Counted from the first letter of the stretch, positions 33,346 to 42,667 are shown. The stretch: 64,000 nt of DNA from Oceanospirillaceae bacterium (GCA_024234265.1 JACKOM010000003.1:186001-250000), one strand, 5' to 3'. The notes: generated by a model from the letters alone, not told the origin. Program-made: numbers and translations.

Positions 33346-34028
33346 GGTATCAGGCATTTTTCTTATCATGACTGTCCATGTAAGTTTTCCTGCGACAAGC
33401 GCAAGGCAAAAAACAACAAAAACTTAATACGAACTGTCGATTTATTCATAACACACCATTACCTCTTATCATGACCATCCACGCCAGCTCAAAAATCAAC
33501 TAACCCCTCAACACTAAATGCTCCACCCCTCCTCACAAATTCAAATCCAACGATAAAATCGTTATATACGAAACATGATCCCACGAATTCATTATTAGAT
33601 AAGTTATACGATTCTATGTATTCCTCATCCCTAATCCCATTCAAATTATCCATAAGCTCATAAAATCCATACACATCCTTACGCCCATTAACAGATAAAT
33701 ACCTCCGCTCAGATCTTGATTTTGCGAATTTTACTAAAAACCTTTCATGGCAACCTTCCCCAGCCATTGCACTTCCAGAGTTTATAAATGAATCAAAAAA
33801 ATCAATTCCTACATTATATTTTTTCTGATTAATGAGCGATTTTAAATAACCGATTACCGTATTATTCATCTGATTCAAAAACCTCTATTCCCTTACGAGT
33901 ACCTGTTTGAGACATTTTGGTATTAAAAATTAGTCACCCCAACTTGAACTATCACTTTCCTGCGGTGCCCCCTTGGAACTCTTAACATGACGACATGGAC
34001 AGTCGCGATAAGAAAAATGCCAGATACC
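33346..34028. mobile_element. AT-rich cassette between 36-bp inverted repeats
   Basis: Left arm 33346-33381 begins GGTATCAGGCATTTTTCTTA; the right arm 33993-34028 is its reverse complement with 33 of 36 matches. A second partial copy of the inner arm (CTTATCATGACCATCC) is at 33465. One ORF inside and no transposase. It starts two bases after the end of MITE copy D. From 33870 to 34176 I see no gene. Confidence 0.65.
33489..33869 (-). CDS. AT-rich orphan ORF, function unknown
   Basis: 126 residues from the ATG at 33869 (a TTG three codons earlier is also possible; GAGG lies upstream). Cytoplasmic, no membrane segment. Contains KKYNVGIDFFDSFINSG, RSERRYLSVNGRKDVYGFYE and SCFVYNDFIVGFEFVRRGG. 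Codon use is unlike the neighbours (AAT, ATA, TTT rich), which suggests transfer. Size and composition recall immunity-type or integron-cassette proteins, but I recognise no family. Confidence 0.55.
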   Translation of the reverse strand: MNNTVIGYLKSLINQKKYNVGIDFFDSFINSGSAMAGEGCHERFLVKFAKSRSERRYLSVNGRKDVYGFYELMDNLNGIRDEEYIESYNLSNNEFVGSCFVYNDFIVGFEFVRRGGAFSVEGLVDF

Positions 34029-34176
34029 ACGTCGACGGCTATGCTTCAACGATCCCTCAACCTGTGCCGATTATACTAAAACCAAACAAGAAACAGGTAT
34101 CTCTCGCCGCCACACACAGTTAACACAGCGCCCTTTTACCCCACAAACACCACAACTTTCAGCGGCCCACTTAAAC

Positions 34177-34212
34177 AAAAGCCCCGCATAAATTTATTTA
34201 TGCGGGGCTTTT
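34177..34212 (-). terminator. Bidirectional terminator
   Basis: AAAAGCCCCGCATAAA and TTTATGCGGGGCTTTT around a four-base loop, downstream of the Mpo1-like gene. Confidence 0.85.
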
Positions 34213-34257
34213 ATGTTTCAGGCAGCAAGAAGCGCTACCTGTAGTGGCGGGTTTTTA

Positions 34258-34584
34258 TTAACGGAAATACTGGCTGTTATCTTTGCCGGTTACAAAATCC
34301 TTCAGCATCACCCAATCCCCCATAAAACTGTACAGCGGGTATTGAAATGTCGCCGGGCGGTTATGCTCAAAGAAAAAATGCCCCACCCAGGCAAAACCAT
34401 AACCTATCAGCGGCAGGGCCAGCAGCCACAGGTAATCGGCGCTCAATATGGCATAGGCCAGGCAGGCCAGCACTAAACTGCTGCCCACATAGTGCAGGTT
34501 GCGGCAGGTGCGGTTGGAGTGCTCCGCCAGGTAGAAGGGGTAAAACTCAGCAAAACTCTGGAAGCGTTTTTCAGGTGTGCCCAT
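34258..34584 (-). CDS. Mpo1-like (DUF962) membrane protein
   Basis: 108 residues. Pattern FYPFYLAEHSNRTCRNLHYVGSS (about 11-33) and GYGFAWVGHFFFEHNRPATFQYPLYSFMGDWVML by position define DUF962, related to yeast Mpo1 (2-hydroxy fatty acid dioxygenase). Conserved His in AEHSN, LHYVG, GHFFFEHN are candidate metal ligands. Three to four helices. Start chosen at ATG after AAGGAG. Confidence 0.87.
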   Translation of the reverse strand: MGTPEKRFQSFAEFYPFYLAEHSNRTCRNLHYVGSSLVLACLAYAILSADYLWLLALPLIGYGFAWVGHFFFEHNRPATFQYPLYSFMGDWVMLKDFVTGKDNSQYFR

Positions 34585-34785
34585 AGATTTCTCCTTTTTT
34601 TGGCCATTATGGCCAGTCTGCCACGGGAAGCCAGTCACCCCAGGGGCCGGGCAGCTGGCGTTGTAAGACAATACGGCGCTATCAATCGAAAATTTTGTCC
34701 ATAAGCGTCTACTTTTTGCATTTTATTATCGAACTAACTCGCCCTATGCTGTATCTCACTGATCTCACATACCTCTGGGGGCCAT

Positions 34786-35307
34786 ATGCAAAAGTACACC
34801 CGCACCGCACGCAGCCTGCACTGGCTTATGGCCGCCGGCATTATCGGCCTGTTTGCCTTAGGGGTATGGATGCGCGAGCTGGACTACTACAGCCCCTATT
34901 ACGAGCCCGCACCCTACTGGCATAAAAGCATTGGCATTGTGATGGTGCTGTTATTTGCCCTGCGTATTGTGTGGCGTTATTTAAACCCGCCGCCTGCGCC
35001 TTTGGCCCACCACCAGGCCTGGGAGAAAAAACTCGCCCACGCCATGCACCTGTTTTTTTATGTGGCCCTCGCCCTGGTATTTATCAGTGGTTATTTAATT
35101 GCCACCGCCGACAACCGCCCGGTGCCTGTATTTGGTTTATTGGAATTACCGCCGCTGTTCACCCCCTTCGACGGGCAGGAAGACATCGCCGGTGAAGTGC
35201 ATGAATACGCAGCATGGAGTGTGATTGTCGCCGCCCTGTTACACGCAGCCGGTGCCATCAAACACCATGTGATCGATAAAGATTCGACCCTGCGTCGTAT
35301 GCTGTAA
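34786..35307 (+). CDS. Cytochrome b561-type membrane protein
   Basis: 173 residues with four helices and heme His in ARSLHWLMAAGI, YWHKSIGI, KLAHAMHLFFY and LLHAAGAIKHH. Likely moves electrons between quinone and a periplasmic partner. Sixty bases before a YceI gene, a pairing seen in many proteobacteria. Confidence 0.92.
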   Translation: MQKYTRTARSLHWLMAAGIIGLFALGVWMRELDYYSPYYEPAPYWHKSIGIVMVLLFALRIVWRYLNPPPAPLAHHQAWEKKLAHAMHLFFYVALALVFISGYLIATADNRPVPVFGLLELPPLFTPFDGQEDIAGEVHEYAAWSVIVAALLHAAGAIKHHVIDKDSTLRRML

Positions 35308-35367
35308 AGAATTATTGAAGTTTAAAACGCACCAGAGGGTGCACCCATCAAAAGCAAGGAGAAACCT

Positions 35368-35943
35368 ATGAAAAAATTTATCGCCGCCAGCGCCATCAGC
35401 CTGGGTTTATTTTCCGCACCATTATTTGCTGCTGAAAATTACACCATCGACACCAAAGGCATGCACGCCTTTGTGGAATTTAAAATCAGCCACCTTGGCA
35501 CCAGCTGGTTAAAAGGCCGCTTCAATGATTTTAACGGCACCTTCAGCTACGACGACAAAACACCCGCCAATAACAAAGTGAGTGTGACCATTAAAACCGC
35601 CAGCGTGGACACCAACCACGCCGAGCGTAACAAACACCTGCGCAGCAAAGATTTTCTGGATACCGATAAATTCCCGGAAGCAAAATTTGAAAGCACCAAG
35701 GTAGAAAAAACCGGCGCCAAAACCGCTAACATCTACGGTAAATTAAGCCTGCACGGTGTTACCAAAGATATCGTGATTGCCGCTACTGAAGTGGGTGCAG
35801 GTAATGACCCATGGGGTGGTTTCCGCCGTGGTTTTGAAGGTACCACTACCCTGAAATTAAAAGACTTCGGCATTAACTACAATTTAGGCCCAGCCTCTGA
35901 AACCGTAGAAATGCACCTGAATATCGAAGGTATTCGCCAGTAA
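35368..35943 (+). CDS. YceI-family periplasmic lipid-binding protein
   Basis: 191 residues with signal peptide (about 1-22, LGLFSAPLFAA). Lipocalin-like YceI features: YTIDTKGMHAFVEFKISHLG, FLDTDKFPEAKFES, GKLSLHGVTKDI. Members bind isoprenoid (quinone-like) chains; consistent with the cytochrome b561 upstream. Confidence 0.94.
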   Translation: MKKFIAASAISLGLFSAPLFAAENYTIDTKGMHAFVEFKISHLGTSWLKGRFNDFNGTFSYDDKTPANNKVSVTIKTASVDTNHAERNKHLRSKDFLDTDKFPEAKFESTKVEKTGAKTANIYGKLSLHGVTKDIVIAATEVGAGNDPWGGFRRGFEGTTTLKLKDFGINYNLGPASETVEMHLNIEGIRQ

Positions 35944-35950
35944 TAAGCCA

Positions 35951-35985
35951 AAGGGCATGCAGGCTTGCCTGCATGCCCTTTTTTA
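35951..35985 (+). terminator. Terminator after yceI-like gene
   Basis: Perfect 14-bp stem AAGGGCATGCAGGC / GCCTGCATGCCCTT followed by T-run. Confidence 0.88.
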
Positions 35986-36014
35986 TTGTGCTTAGTTAAC
36001 ACCCAAGGTGATTT

Positions 36015-36800
36015 ATGAATATGCCGGTTGTTTTTATCCCCCACGGGGGCGGCCCTATGCCGGTGTTAAATGAACCCGGGCACAGGCCATTAAGCCAATT
36101 TTTACGTAATTTACCGGCACAACTCCCCACACCCAAAGCGATTGTGGTGATCAGTGCCCATTGGGAAACGCCCAATGTAAGTATCACCGCCAACGCCGCA
36201 CCGGATTTATTGTTTGATTATTACGGTTTCCCCCAGGCTGCCTATGAACTGCAATACCCAGCCCCCGGCCAGCCGGAGTTAGCCGCACGGATCCAGGGTT
36301 TATTACAAAAACAGCAGATCAACAGCGAATTAAATCAGCAGCGGGATTTTGACCACGGGGTGTTTATTCCCCTGTTATTAATGTACCCGCAGGCACAGAT
36401 TCCCGTGGTGCAGGTTTCCCTGTTACACAACCTCAACCCAGCACAGCATATTGAACTCGGCCAGGCATTAAGCGCGCTGCGCGAAGAAGGTGTGTTAATA
36501 CTGGGCTCAGGATTATCGTTCCATAATATGCAGGCGTTTTTTAATGGCTCCGCCAAACAGCCAAGCCAGCAATTTGATGCCTGGTTAAATGCCACCCTGT
36601 GTGGCGATGCGGATATTCAAACGCAAACGCTTGCCCTGCAACACTGGCAACAGGCGCCGGCGGCGCGCTTCTGCCACCCCCGTGAAGAGCATTTATTACC
36701 CCTGCATGTGTGTTTTGGCGCAGCCGCTGGTGATACATGCCAGCGTATTTTTAATGATGATTTATTGGGCGCGCGGGTGTCGGCCTTTATGTGGCAATAG
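36015..36800 (+). CDS. DODA/LigB-type extradiol ring-cleavage dioxygenase
   Basis: 261 residues. PVVFIPHGGGPMPVLN (metal His about 10), VVISAHWETPN (about 52-62, second His), DFDHGVFIPL (about 110-117) and REEHLLPLHVCFGA near the C-terminus carry the expected residues of the YgiD/DODA family. Bacterial members open catechol-type rings; the actual substrate is unknown. Confidence 0.9.
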   Translation: MNMPVVFIPHGGGPMPVLNEPGHRPLSQFLRNLPAQLPTPKAIVVISAHWETPNVSITANAAPDLLFDYYGFPQAAYELQYPAPGQPELAARIQGLLQKQQINSELNQQRDFDHGVFIPLLLMYPQAQIPVVQVSLLHNLNPAQHIELGQALSALREEGVLILGSGLSFHNMQAFFNGSAKQPSQQFDAWLNATLCGDADIQTQTLALQHWQQAPAARFCHPREEHLLPLHVCFGAAAGDTCQRIFNDDLLGARVSAFMWQ

Positions 36801-36831
36801 GTTTGCTGCAATCATTGTTATTTAATAAGCA

Positions 36832-36857
36832 TGGCCCGCTCAGCGGGTCATTTTTTT
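36832..36857 (+). terminator. Terminator between convergent genes
   Basis: TGGCCCGCT, loop, AGCGGGTCA and T7; the hairpin overlaps the stop of the minus-strand gene. Confidence 0.65.
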
Positions 36858-37805
36858 CACAAATACCACCACAAACAGCGCCAGGGTAAAACTGCCGGTA
36901 AAGGCTTCAAATGCGGCGACAATTTTACTCCAGCCCACCGGGGTAATATCCCCATAACCCAGGGTGGTGAAGGTCACCACACTCATATAAAAACTGCGCA
37001 GCAAATCTTCAATATTCAGGTACAGGCTATCGTTGAAATCCAGACGGATAAAATGATCCTGCCCCTGTACCCCCAGCACAAAAAACAACAGGGCACACAG
37101 GGCGATCAGCGCGAGGGAAAATACAATTACGCGCAGGGGTTTTTCACCGTAACCACAAAACACATCCACCAGCTTGGAGATAAACCGCTGAAACGATAAT
37201 TCCGGCATCTGGTAACGGCGCATCTGCATTTCTTCATAAAAGAATTTGCCCGCCAGTTCGAATAACCCCTGGCGTTCACTGACTTTACGCAGATTGCGGC
37301 AGATTTCTTCGGCTTGCTCAAACTGATCTAATGCATTGTTTTTATCGCCGGCCCTGGCGTATTCAAAACCTTTTTCTTCCTGCAACAGGGCTTTGCCCCA
37401 TTCAATATTTTCGATTTTGGCGTGATCAAAACGGGCACCGAGTAAATTACAGCCGCTTAAATTGGCAAAATGCAGATTGGCATCACGGCAATCCGCTTTC
37501 ATTAACGAAGTGCCGCTTAAATCAATATGAAACAAATGGGCACCGCGTAAATCGGCGCGGTATAAATCCCCATGGCACAGGCTGTAACCGCCTTTCACAC
37601 CGTGTTGCACCAGGTTGATATTCTGTAAATCGGCACGGGTTAAAATAAAACCTTCGAGTTTGGCGCCGTTGCGGGCTAATTCTTCGAGGCGGGCTTTAAC
37701 ATCGGGTGTGGTTTTATCGGCTTTGGGGTCATGCCAGAAACACAGGCCATTGGCATGCTCCGGCAGGGGACAGAGGCTGTTATCACGGAATTGATGCTGG
37801 CACAT
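36840..37805 (-). CDS. Pentapeptide-repeat protein fused to a two-helix K+ channel
   Basis: 321 residues. A Cys/His-rich N-terminus (CQHQFRDNSLCPLPEHANGLC by position 2-22) could bind zinc. Pentapeptide repeats cover about 50-130 (LEGFILTRADLQNINLV, ADLRGAHLFHIDLSGTSLMKADCRDANLHFANLSGCNL). A linker region follows, then two membrane helices (about 232-252 and 295-318) around a selectivity filter TLGYGD (about 286-291), the K+ channel signature. Possible role in ion homeostasis. Fusion of these modules occurs in proteobacteria, but the input signal is unknown. Confidence 0.88.
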   Translation of the reverse strand: MCQHQFRDNSLCPLPEHANGLCFWHDPKADKTTPDVKARLEELARNGAKLEGFILTRADLQNINLVQHGVKGGYSLCHGDLYRADLRGAHLFHIDLSGTSLMKADCRDANLHFANLSGCNLLGARFDHAKIENIEWGKALLQEEKGFEYARAGDKNNALDQFEQAEEICRNLRKVSERQGLFELAGKFFYEEMQMRRYQMPELSFQRFISKLVDVFCGYGEKPLRVIVFSLALIALCALLFFVLGVQGQDHFIRLDFNDSLYLNIEDLLRSFYMSVVTFTTLGYGDITPVGWSKIVAAFEAFTGSFTLALFVVVFVKKMTR

Positions 37806-37941
37806 AATCCCCTCACGGCACGGCTGCGGGAATGTTTTAACACTAGTACAGCAGGTTTTTGTGCTTAGATTTTAGCGGCCCATGGGGAGGGGTTATTAGT
37901 GCTTTCGGGGCTAAAACAGGGGCATCCATGCCCTGCTGCTA

Positions 37942-37963
37942 GCGTCTGGCGTCTGGCGTCTGG
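37942..37963. repeat. GGCGTCT heptamer repeat, three units
   Basis: AGCGTCTGGCGTCTGGCGTC and continuation; same unit as 24464-24491. It directly precedes the stop of fpr. Confidence 0.8.
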
Positions 37964-37968
37964 CCGCA

Positions 37969-38742
37969 TTAACTCTCCACAAACGCGCGCTCAATAACAT
38001 ATTCCGCCGCTTCACCATGGCGGGTTTCACGGAAGCCATTTTTATCCAGAATGGCGGTGAAATCTTTTAACATGCTCGGGCTGCCGCACAGCATAAAACG
38101 GTCGTGCTCGGGGTTGGCCTGGGGCAAGCCTAAATCAGAGTAGAGTTTGCCGCTTTCCATCAGGTCGGTTAAACGGCCCTGGTTGTAATATTCCTCACGG
38201 GTCACTGTGGGGTAATACTTCAATTTGGCACGTACCATTTCGCCTAAAAATTCATCGTTGGGCAGCTGGTTTAAAATTAAATCCTGGTAGGCCAGTTCCG
38301 ACACATAACGCACACCGTGGGTGAGGATGATATTGTCGTACAGCTCATAGACTTCAGGGTCTTTAATAATGCTGATAAAGGGTGCCAAACCTGTGCCTGT
38401 GCTGAGTAAATACAGGTTTTTACCTGGCAGCAGGTTATCGGTCAGCAGGGTGCCGGTAGGTTTGCGCCCCACCAGAATTTCATCACCCACTTTGAGGTTT
38501 TGTAATTTGGAGGTCAGCGGGCCGTCCTGTACTTTAATGCTGAAAAATTCCATTTCTTCTTCATAGTTAGCGCTGGCAATGGAATAGGCACGCAGCAGCG
38601 GGCGGGTTTCGGTTTCCAGCCCTATCATGGTGAAATGGCCGTTTTTAAAACGGAAACCCGGATCGCGGGTGGTGCGGAAACTGAACAGGGTATCGTTCCA
38701 GTGGTGTACGGCAGTAACACGTTCGCGGTTAAGATTGCTCAT
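37969..38742 (-). CDS. fpr: Ferredoxin/flavodoxin-NADP reductase
   Basis: 257 residues, the size of bacterial Fpr. FAD site RAYSIASANYEEEMEFFSIKV (RxYS motif about 49-52), NADP site STGTGLAPFISII (about 112-124), LCGSPSMLKDF and C-terminus AEYVIERAFVE, where bacterial subclass II enzymes end FVEK or similar. Start at ATG with GAAGGGG. FinR-type regulators control fprA in pseudomonads; a FinR homolog lies at 41093. Confidence 0.94.
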   Translation of the reverse strand: MSNLNRERVTAVHHWNDTLFSFRTTRDPGFRFKNGHFTMIGLETETRPLLRAYSIASANYEEEMEFFSIKVQDGPLTSKLQNLKVGDEILVGRKPTGTLLTDNLLPGKNLYLLSTGTGLAPFISIIKDPEVYELYDNIILTHGVRYVSELAYQDLILNQLPNDEFLGEMVRAKLKYYPTVTREEYYNQGRLTDLMESGKLYSDLGLPQANPEHDRFMLCGSPSMLKDFTAILDKNGFRETRHGEAAEYVIERAFVES

Positions 38743-38816
38743 GGCTGGCCCCTTCAAAAGATGTACACAGGTTAAGCCCGGGGCTTTTATTTATAAAACG
38801 GGTAATTCTGATATTT

Positions 38817-38845
38817 GTTATTGAGTTTATAGATATAAGAATAAC
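38817..38845. promoter_or_regulatory. Dyad in the fpr/kefB divergent region, possible LysR-type site
   Basis: GTTATT, 17 bases, AATAAC, with an inner TTATAGATATAA. Position upstream of fpr suits a FinR operator, but the assignment is speculative. Confidence 0.3.
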
Positions 38846-38934
38846 TTTGCTGACTCACATCCATGTAACTTGCTGATATTTATGCAAAACTCTGCCGTTA
38901 ATGATTCGGCACACTACCGGGGGAAATACGCAAC

Positions 38935-40527
38935 ATGGAGTTTATCTGGATACTGGTGGCTTTTGGCTGCGGTTTTATCGCTAAACACCTCAACTTGCCC
39001 CCGCTGATCGGTTACTTGGTGGCCGGCTTTGGCCTGAACGCCGCAGGGGTTGTGGCCCACCCCGGCCTGCAGGTGCTGGCGGACCTCGGTATCACCCTGA
39101 TGCTGTTTACCATTGGCCTGAAACTGCATTTTAAAGATTTAATGCGCCCCGGGGTGTGGGCGGGCACCAGCCTGCATACCCTGTTGTGGATTATCGCCGC
39201 CGGCCTGCTGTTTTTTATATTTACCCTGTTTGGCCTGCCCCATTTCAGCGGCCTCAGTGTGGCAAGCTGCGCCCTGATTGCCTTTGCATTAAGTTTCAGC
39301 AGCACAGTATGTGTGGTGAAATTACTCGAAGATAAAGGCGAATTAAAAACCAGCCACGGTAAACTCGCGATTGGTATTCTGGTTATGCAGGATATTATCG
39401 CCGTATTATTTTTGGTGGCCGCCACCGGCAAAATGCCGTCCATTTATTCCCCGCTGCTGTTGTTATTAATTCCCGCTACCCCTCTGATCGGGCGTTTATT
39501 AAGCAGCGCCGGCCACGGTGAATTATTACCTTTAACCGGTTTTTTACTTGCCGTTGGGGGCTATGAATTATTTCACCTGCTGGATTTAAAAGGGGATTTA
39601 GGTGCACTGGTGATGGGCATATTGCTCAGCAACCACAGCAAAGGCACAGAGCTGGCAAAATCCCTGCTGAGTTTTAAAGATTTATTTTTAATTGGTTTTT
39701 TCCTGTCGATTGGTTTTATCGCCCTGCCGGATATCAGCATGTTCTGGCCGGTGATGATTCTCACCGCACTGTTATTACTTAAATCGGCGCTGTTATTTGG
39801 CCTGCTGGCGGGCCTGCGCGAACCCACCCGCGTGCAATTTCTGGCCAGTTTAACCCTGATGAATTACAGCGAATTTGGCCTGATTGTCGCAGCCCTGAGC
39901 GTTAATGCCGGCTGGTTAAGCAAAGAATGGCTGGTATTAATTGCCCTTGCGGTTTCCCTGTCATTTATTATTACCAGCCTGGGTTATGAACATGCCCACG
40001 CCCGTTATGCACGCTGGAAAAACCTGCTGAAACGTTTTGAGCGCCGCCAGAAACCACCAGCCTATGCACGGGCATTAAAAGATGCACGGGTACTGGTGAT
40101 TGGCATGGGCCGTGTGGGCATAGGTGCCTATAACGCCCTGCAAAAAGAACTGGGTGATAAAGTCTGGGGCGTGGATGCGGACAGCGATAAAATCACGCAA
40201 CACGCCAAGGCGGGCCGCCATGTATTAGTGGCCGATGCGGAGGACGCCGAATTCTGGGAGCGCACCGCACAATGCGAGATTGAACTGGTGATGCTTGCCA
40301 TCCCTTCCATCAATGATATTCGCGATATTAAAACCCAATTACAAATGGCCAATTTTAAAGGCAAGGTTGCCGCCATTGCGCGGTTTGAGGATGAGCGCCA
40401 GCAACTGCTCGACTTTGGTATCGACCGGGTATTTAACTTTTTTGCCGAGGCCGGTACAGGTTTCGCCGAAGAAAGCCTGCAATTGCTGCAACATCCGCAG
40501 CAGATCATAGACCTGACCCAGGGATAA
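38935..40527 (+). CDS. KefB/YbaL-type cation:proton antiporter
   Basis: 530 residues. N-terminal Na+/H+ exchanger domain with about 12 helices (1-370; LPPLIGYLVAGFGLNA, FSSTVCVVKLLEDKG) and a C-terminal RCK/TrkA-N domain (about 383-500) with NAD site VLVIGMGRVGIGAYNAL. Probably K+ efflux or pH control. Start ATG after GGGGGAAA. Two bases before the GNAT gene. Confidence 0.92.
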   Translation: MEFIWILVAFGCGFIAKHLNLPPLIGYLVAGFGLNAAGVVAHPGLQVLADLGITLMLFTIGLKLHFKDLMRPGVWAGTSLHTLLWIIAAGLLFFIFTLFGLPHFSGLSVASCALIAFALSFSSTVCVVKLLEDKGELKTSHGKLAIGILVMQDIIAVLFLVAATGKMPSIYSPLLLLLIPATPLIGRLLSSAGHGELLPLTGFLLAVGGYELFHLLDLKGDLGALVMGILLSNHSKGTELAKSLLSFKDLFLIGFFLSIGFIALPDISMFWPVMILTALLLLKSALLFGLLAGLREPTRVQFLASLTLMNYSEFGLIVAALSVNAGWLSKEWLVLIALAVSLSFIITSLGYEHAHARYARWKNLLKRFERRQKPPAYARALKDARVLVIGMGRVGIGAYNALQKELGDKVWGVDADSDKITQHAKAGRHVLVADAEDAEFWERTAQCEIELVMLAIPSINDIRDIKTQLQMANFKGKVAAIARFEDERQQLLDFGIDRVFNFFAEAGTGFAEESLQLLQHPQQIIDLTQG

Positions 40528-40529
40528 AT

Positions 40530-41012
40530 ATGGAACTGCAAATTATTCAGGCTAATTTCCACAATCCGCAACACGCCGAACACCTGCTGGAATTACTCGA
40601 CATGTACGCCCGTGACCCCATGGGCGGCGGTGAACCATTAAGTGAATATGTGCGGCAGAATTTAATTCAGGAATTAAACAACCTGCCCCACGCCGTGAGT
40701 TTATTGGCCTATTACCAGCATCAGCCGGTGGGTGTATTAAATGGTTTTATGGGCTTTTCAACCTTCCGCTGCAAACCCCTGCTGAATATTCACGATATTG
40801 CGGTGCGCCCTGAGCACAGGGGCCTCGGCATTGCCCGCGCCCTGCTCGATAAAGCCGAACATATTGCCCGCCAGCGCGGCTGCGGCAAGCTCACCCTTGA
40901 AGTATTAGAAGGCAACCACAACGCGCAAAAACTCTACCGCGCAGCGGGTTATGCCGGTTACGCCCTCGACCCTCAAATGGGCCATGCCCTGTTCTGGGAA
41001 AAACATCTTTAG
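40530..41012 (+). CDS. GNAT-family acetyltransferase
   Basis: 160 residues. IHDIAVRPEHRGLGIARALLDKAEHIARQRGC (about 89-120) carries the RGLGIA acetyl-CoA loop; KLTLEVLEGNHNAQKLYRAAGY is the typical C-terminal part. Co-transcribed with the antiporter gene. Substrate unknown. Confidence 0.9.
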   Translation: MELQIIQANFHNPQHAEHLLELLDMYARDPMGGGEPLSEYVRQNLIQELNNLPHAVSLLAYYQHQPVGVLNGFMGFSTFRCKPLLNIHDIAVRPEHRGLGIARALLDKAEHIARQRGCGKLTLEVLEGNHNAQKLYRAAGYAGYALDPQMGHALFWEKHL

Positions 41013-41092
41013 GGTGCTGGCCCGGCGCAGCGGCACACACTAATATATCGACATTCTGGGTTTAACTTACCCGCCAGATCGGATTTATCGAT

Positions 41093-41983
41093 ATGCGTTT
41101 TACCCTGCGCCAGTTACAGATATTCCTCGCCACCGCCCACGTGGAAAACATCTCCAAGGCCGCCGACAGTCTCGCCATGAGCCAATCCGCAGCGAGCAGC
41201 GCCCTGAAAGAGCTGGAGCAAATGTATGATGTGCAGCTCTTTGACCGGGTGGGTAAACGCCTGCAACTCAATGAACAGGGCCGTCTGTTACGCCCCAAGG
41301 CCCAGGCCCTGATCGCCCAGGCGGAAGAGCTGGAACACATGCTCGCCAAACACGTGCAGACCGGCAGCATTCAGGTGGGTGCGACCCTCACCATAGGTAA
41401 CTACCTGGCGGTGGGCATTATGGCGCGCATGATGCGCGAAAACCCCGATACCGAAGTGCGCCTGGAGGTGGCCAACACCGCCGCCATCGTCAAAAAAGTG
41501 CTCAACTTTGAACTGGACCTCGGCCTGATTGAAGGGGAATTCCAGCACCCGGATTTAGAAGTCATGCCCTGGCTGGATGACGAACTCGCCGTGTTCTGCA
41601 GCCCGGAGCACCCCCTCGCCAGCAAAGAACAACTCAGCGATAAAGACCTGAAAAACGTGCAGTGGATATTGCGTGAAACCGGCTCCGGCACCCGCCAGGC
41701 CTTCGACCGCGCCATGCACGGCATACTCTCCGACCTGCATGTAATGCTCGAACTGCAACACACCGAAGCCATCAAACGGGCGGTGGAAACCAACCTCGGC
41801 ATCGGCTGTTTATCCAAGGTTGCCCTCACCGATGCCTTTAAACGGGGCTCGTTAATTCAGCTCAACGTGCCACACCGGGTTTTTGACCGTAAGTTTTATA
41901 TCATCCTGCACAAACAGAAATACCGCACCGCGGGTATTAACCGCTGGATAGAACTGTGTAACGCCACCAAACCCCTGCTGTAA
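41093..41983 (+). CDS. finR: LysR-type regulator, FinR-like
   Basis: 296 residues. N-terminal winged helix MRFTLRQLQIFLATAHVENISKAADSLAMSQSAASSALKELE (by position 1-42) and effector domain from about 90 (IQVGATLTIGNYLA). The opening and GATLTIGNYL stretch are characteristic of FinR of pseudomonads, which activates fprA under oxidative stress and regulates sulfite-linked genes. Here fpr is three genes away rather than adjacent. YeiE-like proteins are the alternative. Confidence 0.82.
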   Translation: MRFTLRQLQIFLATAHVENISKAADSLAMSQSAASSALKELEQMYDVQLFDRVGKRLQLNEQGRLLRPKAQALIAQAEELEHMLAKHVQTGSIQVGATLTIGNYLAVGIMARMMRENPDTEVRLEVANTAAIVKKVLNFELDLGLIEGEFQHPDLEVMPWLDDELAVFCSPEHPLASKEQLSDKDLKNVQWILRETGSGTRQAFDRAMHGILSDLHVMLELQHTEAIKRAVETNLGIGCLSKVALTDAFKRGSLIQLNVPHRVFDRKFYIILHKQKYRTAGINRWIELCNATKPLL

Positions 41984-42046
41984 GCCATAACCGGCAAAAT
42001 TCACAGGCATCGTTATACTCAATAACAGCGATAAGGAAGACTCACC

Positions 42047-42667
42047 ATGAAAGTACTGATTGCAGACGACCACGGCATGTTCCGCCTCGGGCTGAAGGTC
42101 AAACTTGAGCAGCAGCTGTCCGAAATACAGATTCTGGAAGCGGAAAGCGGCGAACAGGTGCTGGATGTGCTCGGCAAACAGCGCGGCGCGGTTGATCTGG
42201 TGCTGCTGGATTTAAATATGCCCGGCAATACCGGACTTTCTTTATTTATGCAGATTCAGGCAAAACACCCTGAACAAAAAGTGTGTTTTATTTCCGGCAC
42301 CGAAGACATGGAAATGGCCGCGAAAATTATGGATGCCGGGGCCAAGGGTTTTATTCCCAAAGCCGCCGCCAATGAACTGGTATTAACCGCTATTCAGCTG
42401 ATTGCCAGCGGCGGCAGTTATTGGCCGGATAATATGCATAATCAAACCCGCCAGAAAACCCGCAACCTCACGGTGAATCTCACCCAACGCCAGATAGAAG
42501 TGCTGCAAAAAGCCGCTGACGGCCTTTCCAATAAACAGATTGCCGCGGATTTATTTATTTCCGAAGGCACAGTGAAATCCCACATGACCACGATTTTTGA
42601 TGAACTGACCGTCAAAAACCGCACCCAGGCCATCAACAAAGGCCGGGATTTAGGCATAGTGGTTTAA
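42047..42667 (+). CDS. NarL/FixJ-type response regulator
   Basis: 206 residues. Receiver domain with acidic pocket ADDH (about 6-9), phosphorylation Asp in DLVLLDLNMPG (about 54-58) and Lys in KGFIPKAA (about 104). LuxR-type helix-turn-helix in LTQRQIEVLQKAADGLSNKQIAADLFISEGTVKSHMTTIFDEL by position (about 146-188). No adjacent kinase. Targets unknown. Confidence 0.93.
   Translation: MKVLIADDHGMFRLGLKVKLEQQLSEIQILEAESGEQVLDVLGKQRGAVDLVLLDLNMPGNTGLSLFMQIQAKHPEQKVCFISGTEDMEMAAKIMDAGAKGFIPKAAANELVLTAIQLIASGGSYWPDNMHNQTRQKTRNLTVNLTQRQIEVLQKAADGLSNKQIAADLFISEGTVKSHMTTIFDELTVKNRTQAINKGRDLGIVV

Noticed and set aside
33870..34176. Search for a gene between the orphan ORF and the Mpo1 terminator
   Set aside because: Only short unsupported frames; apart from the right inverted-repeat arm, nothing recognised.
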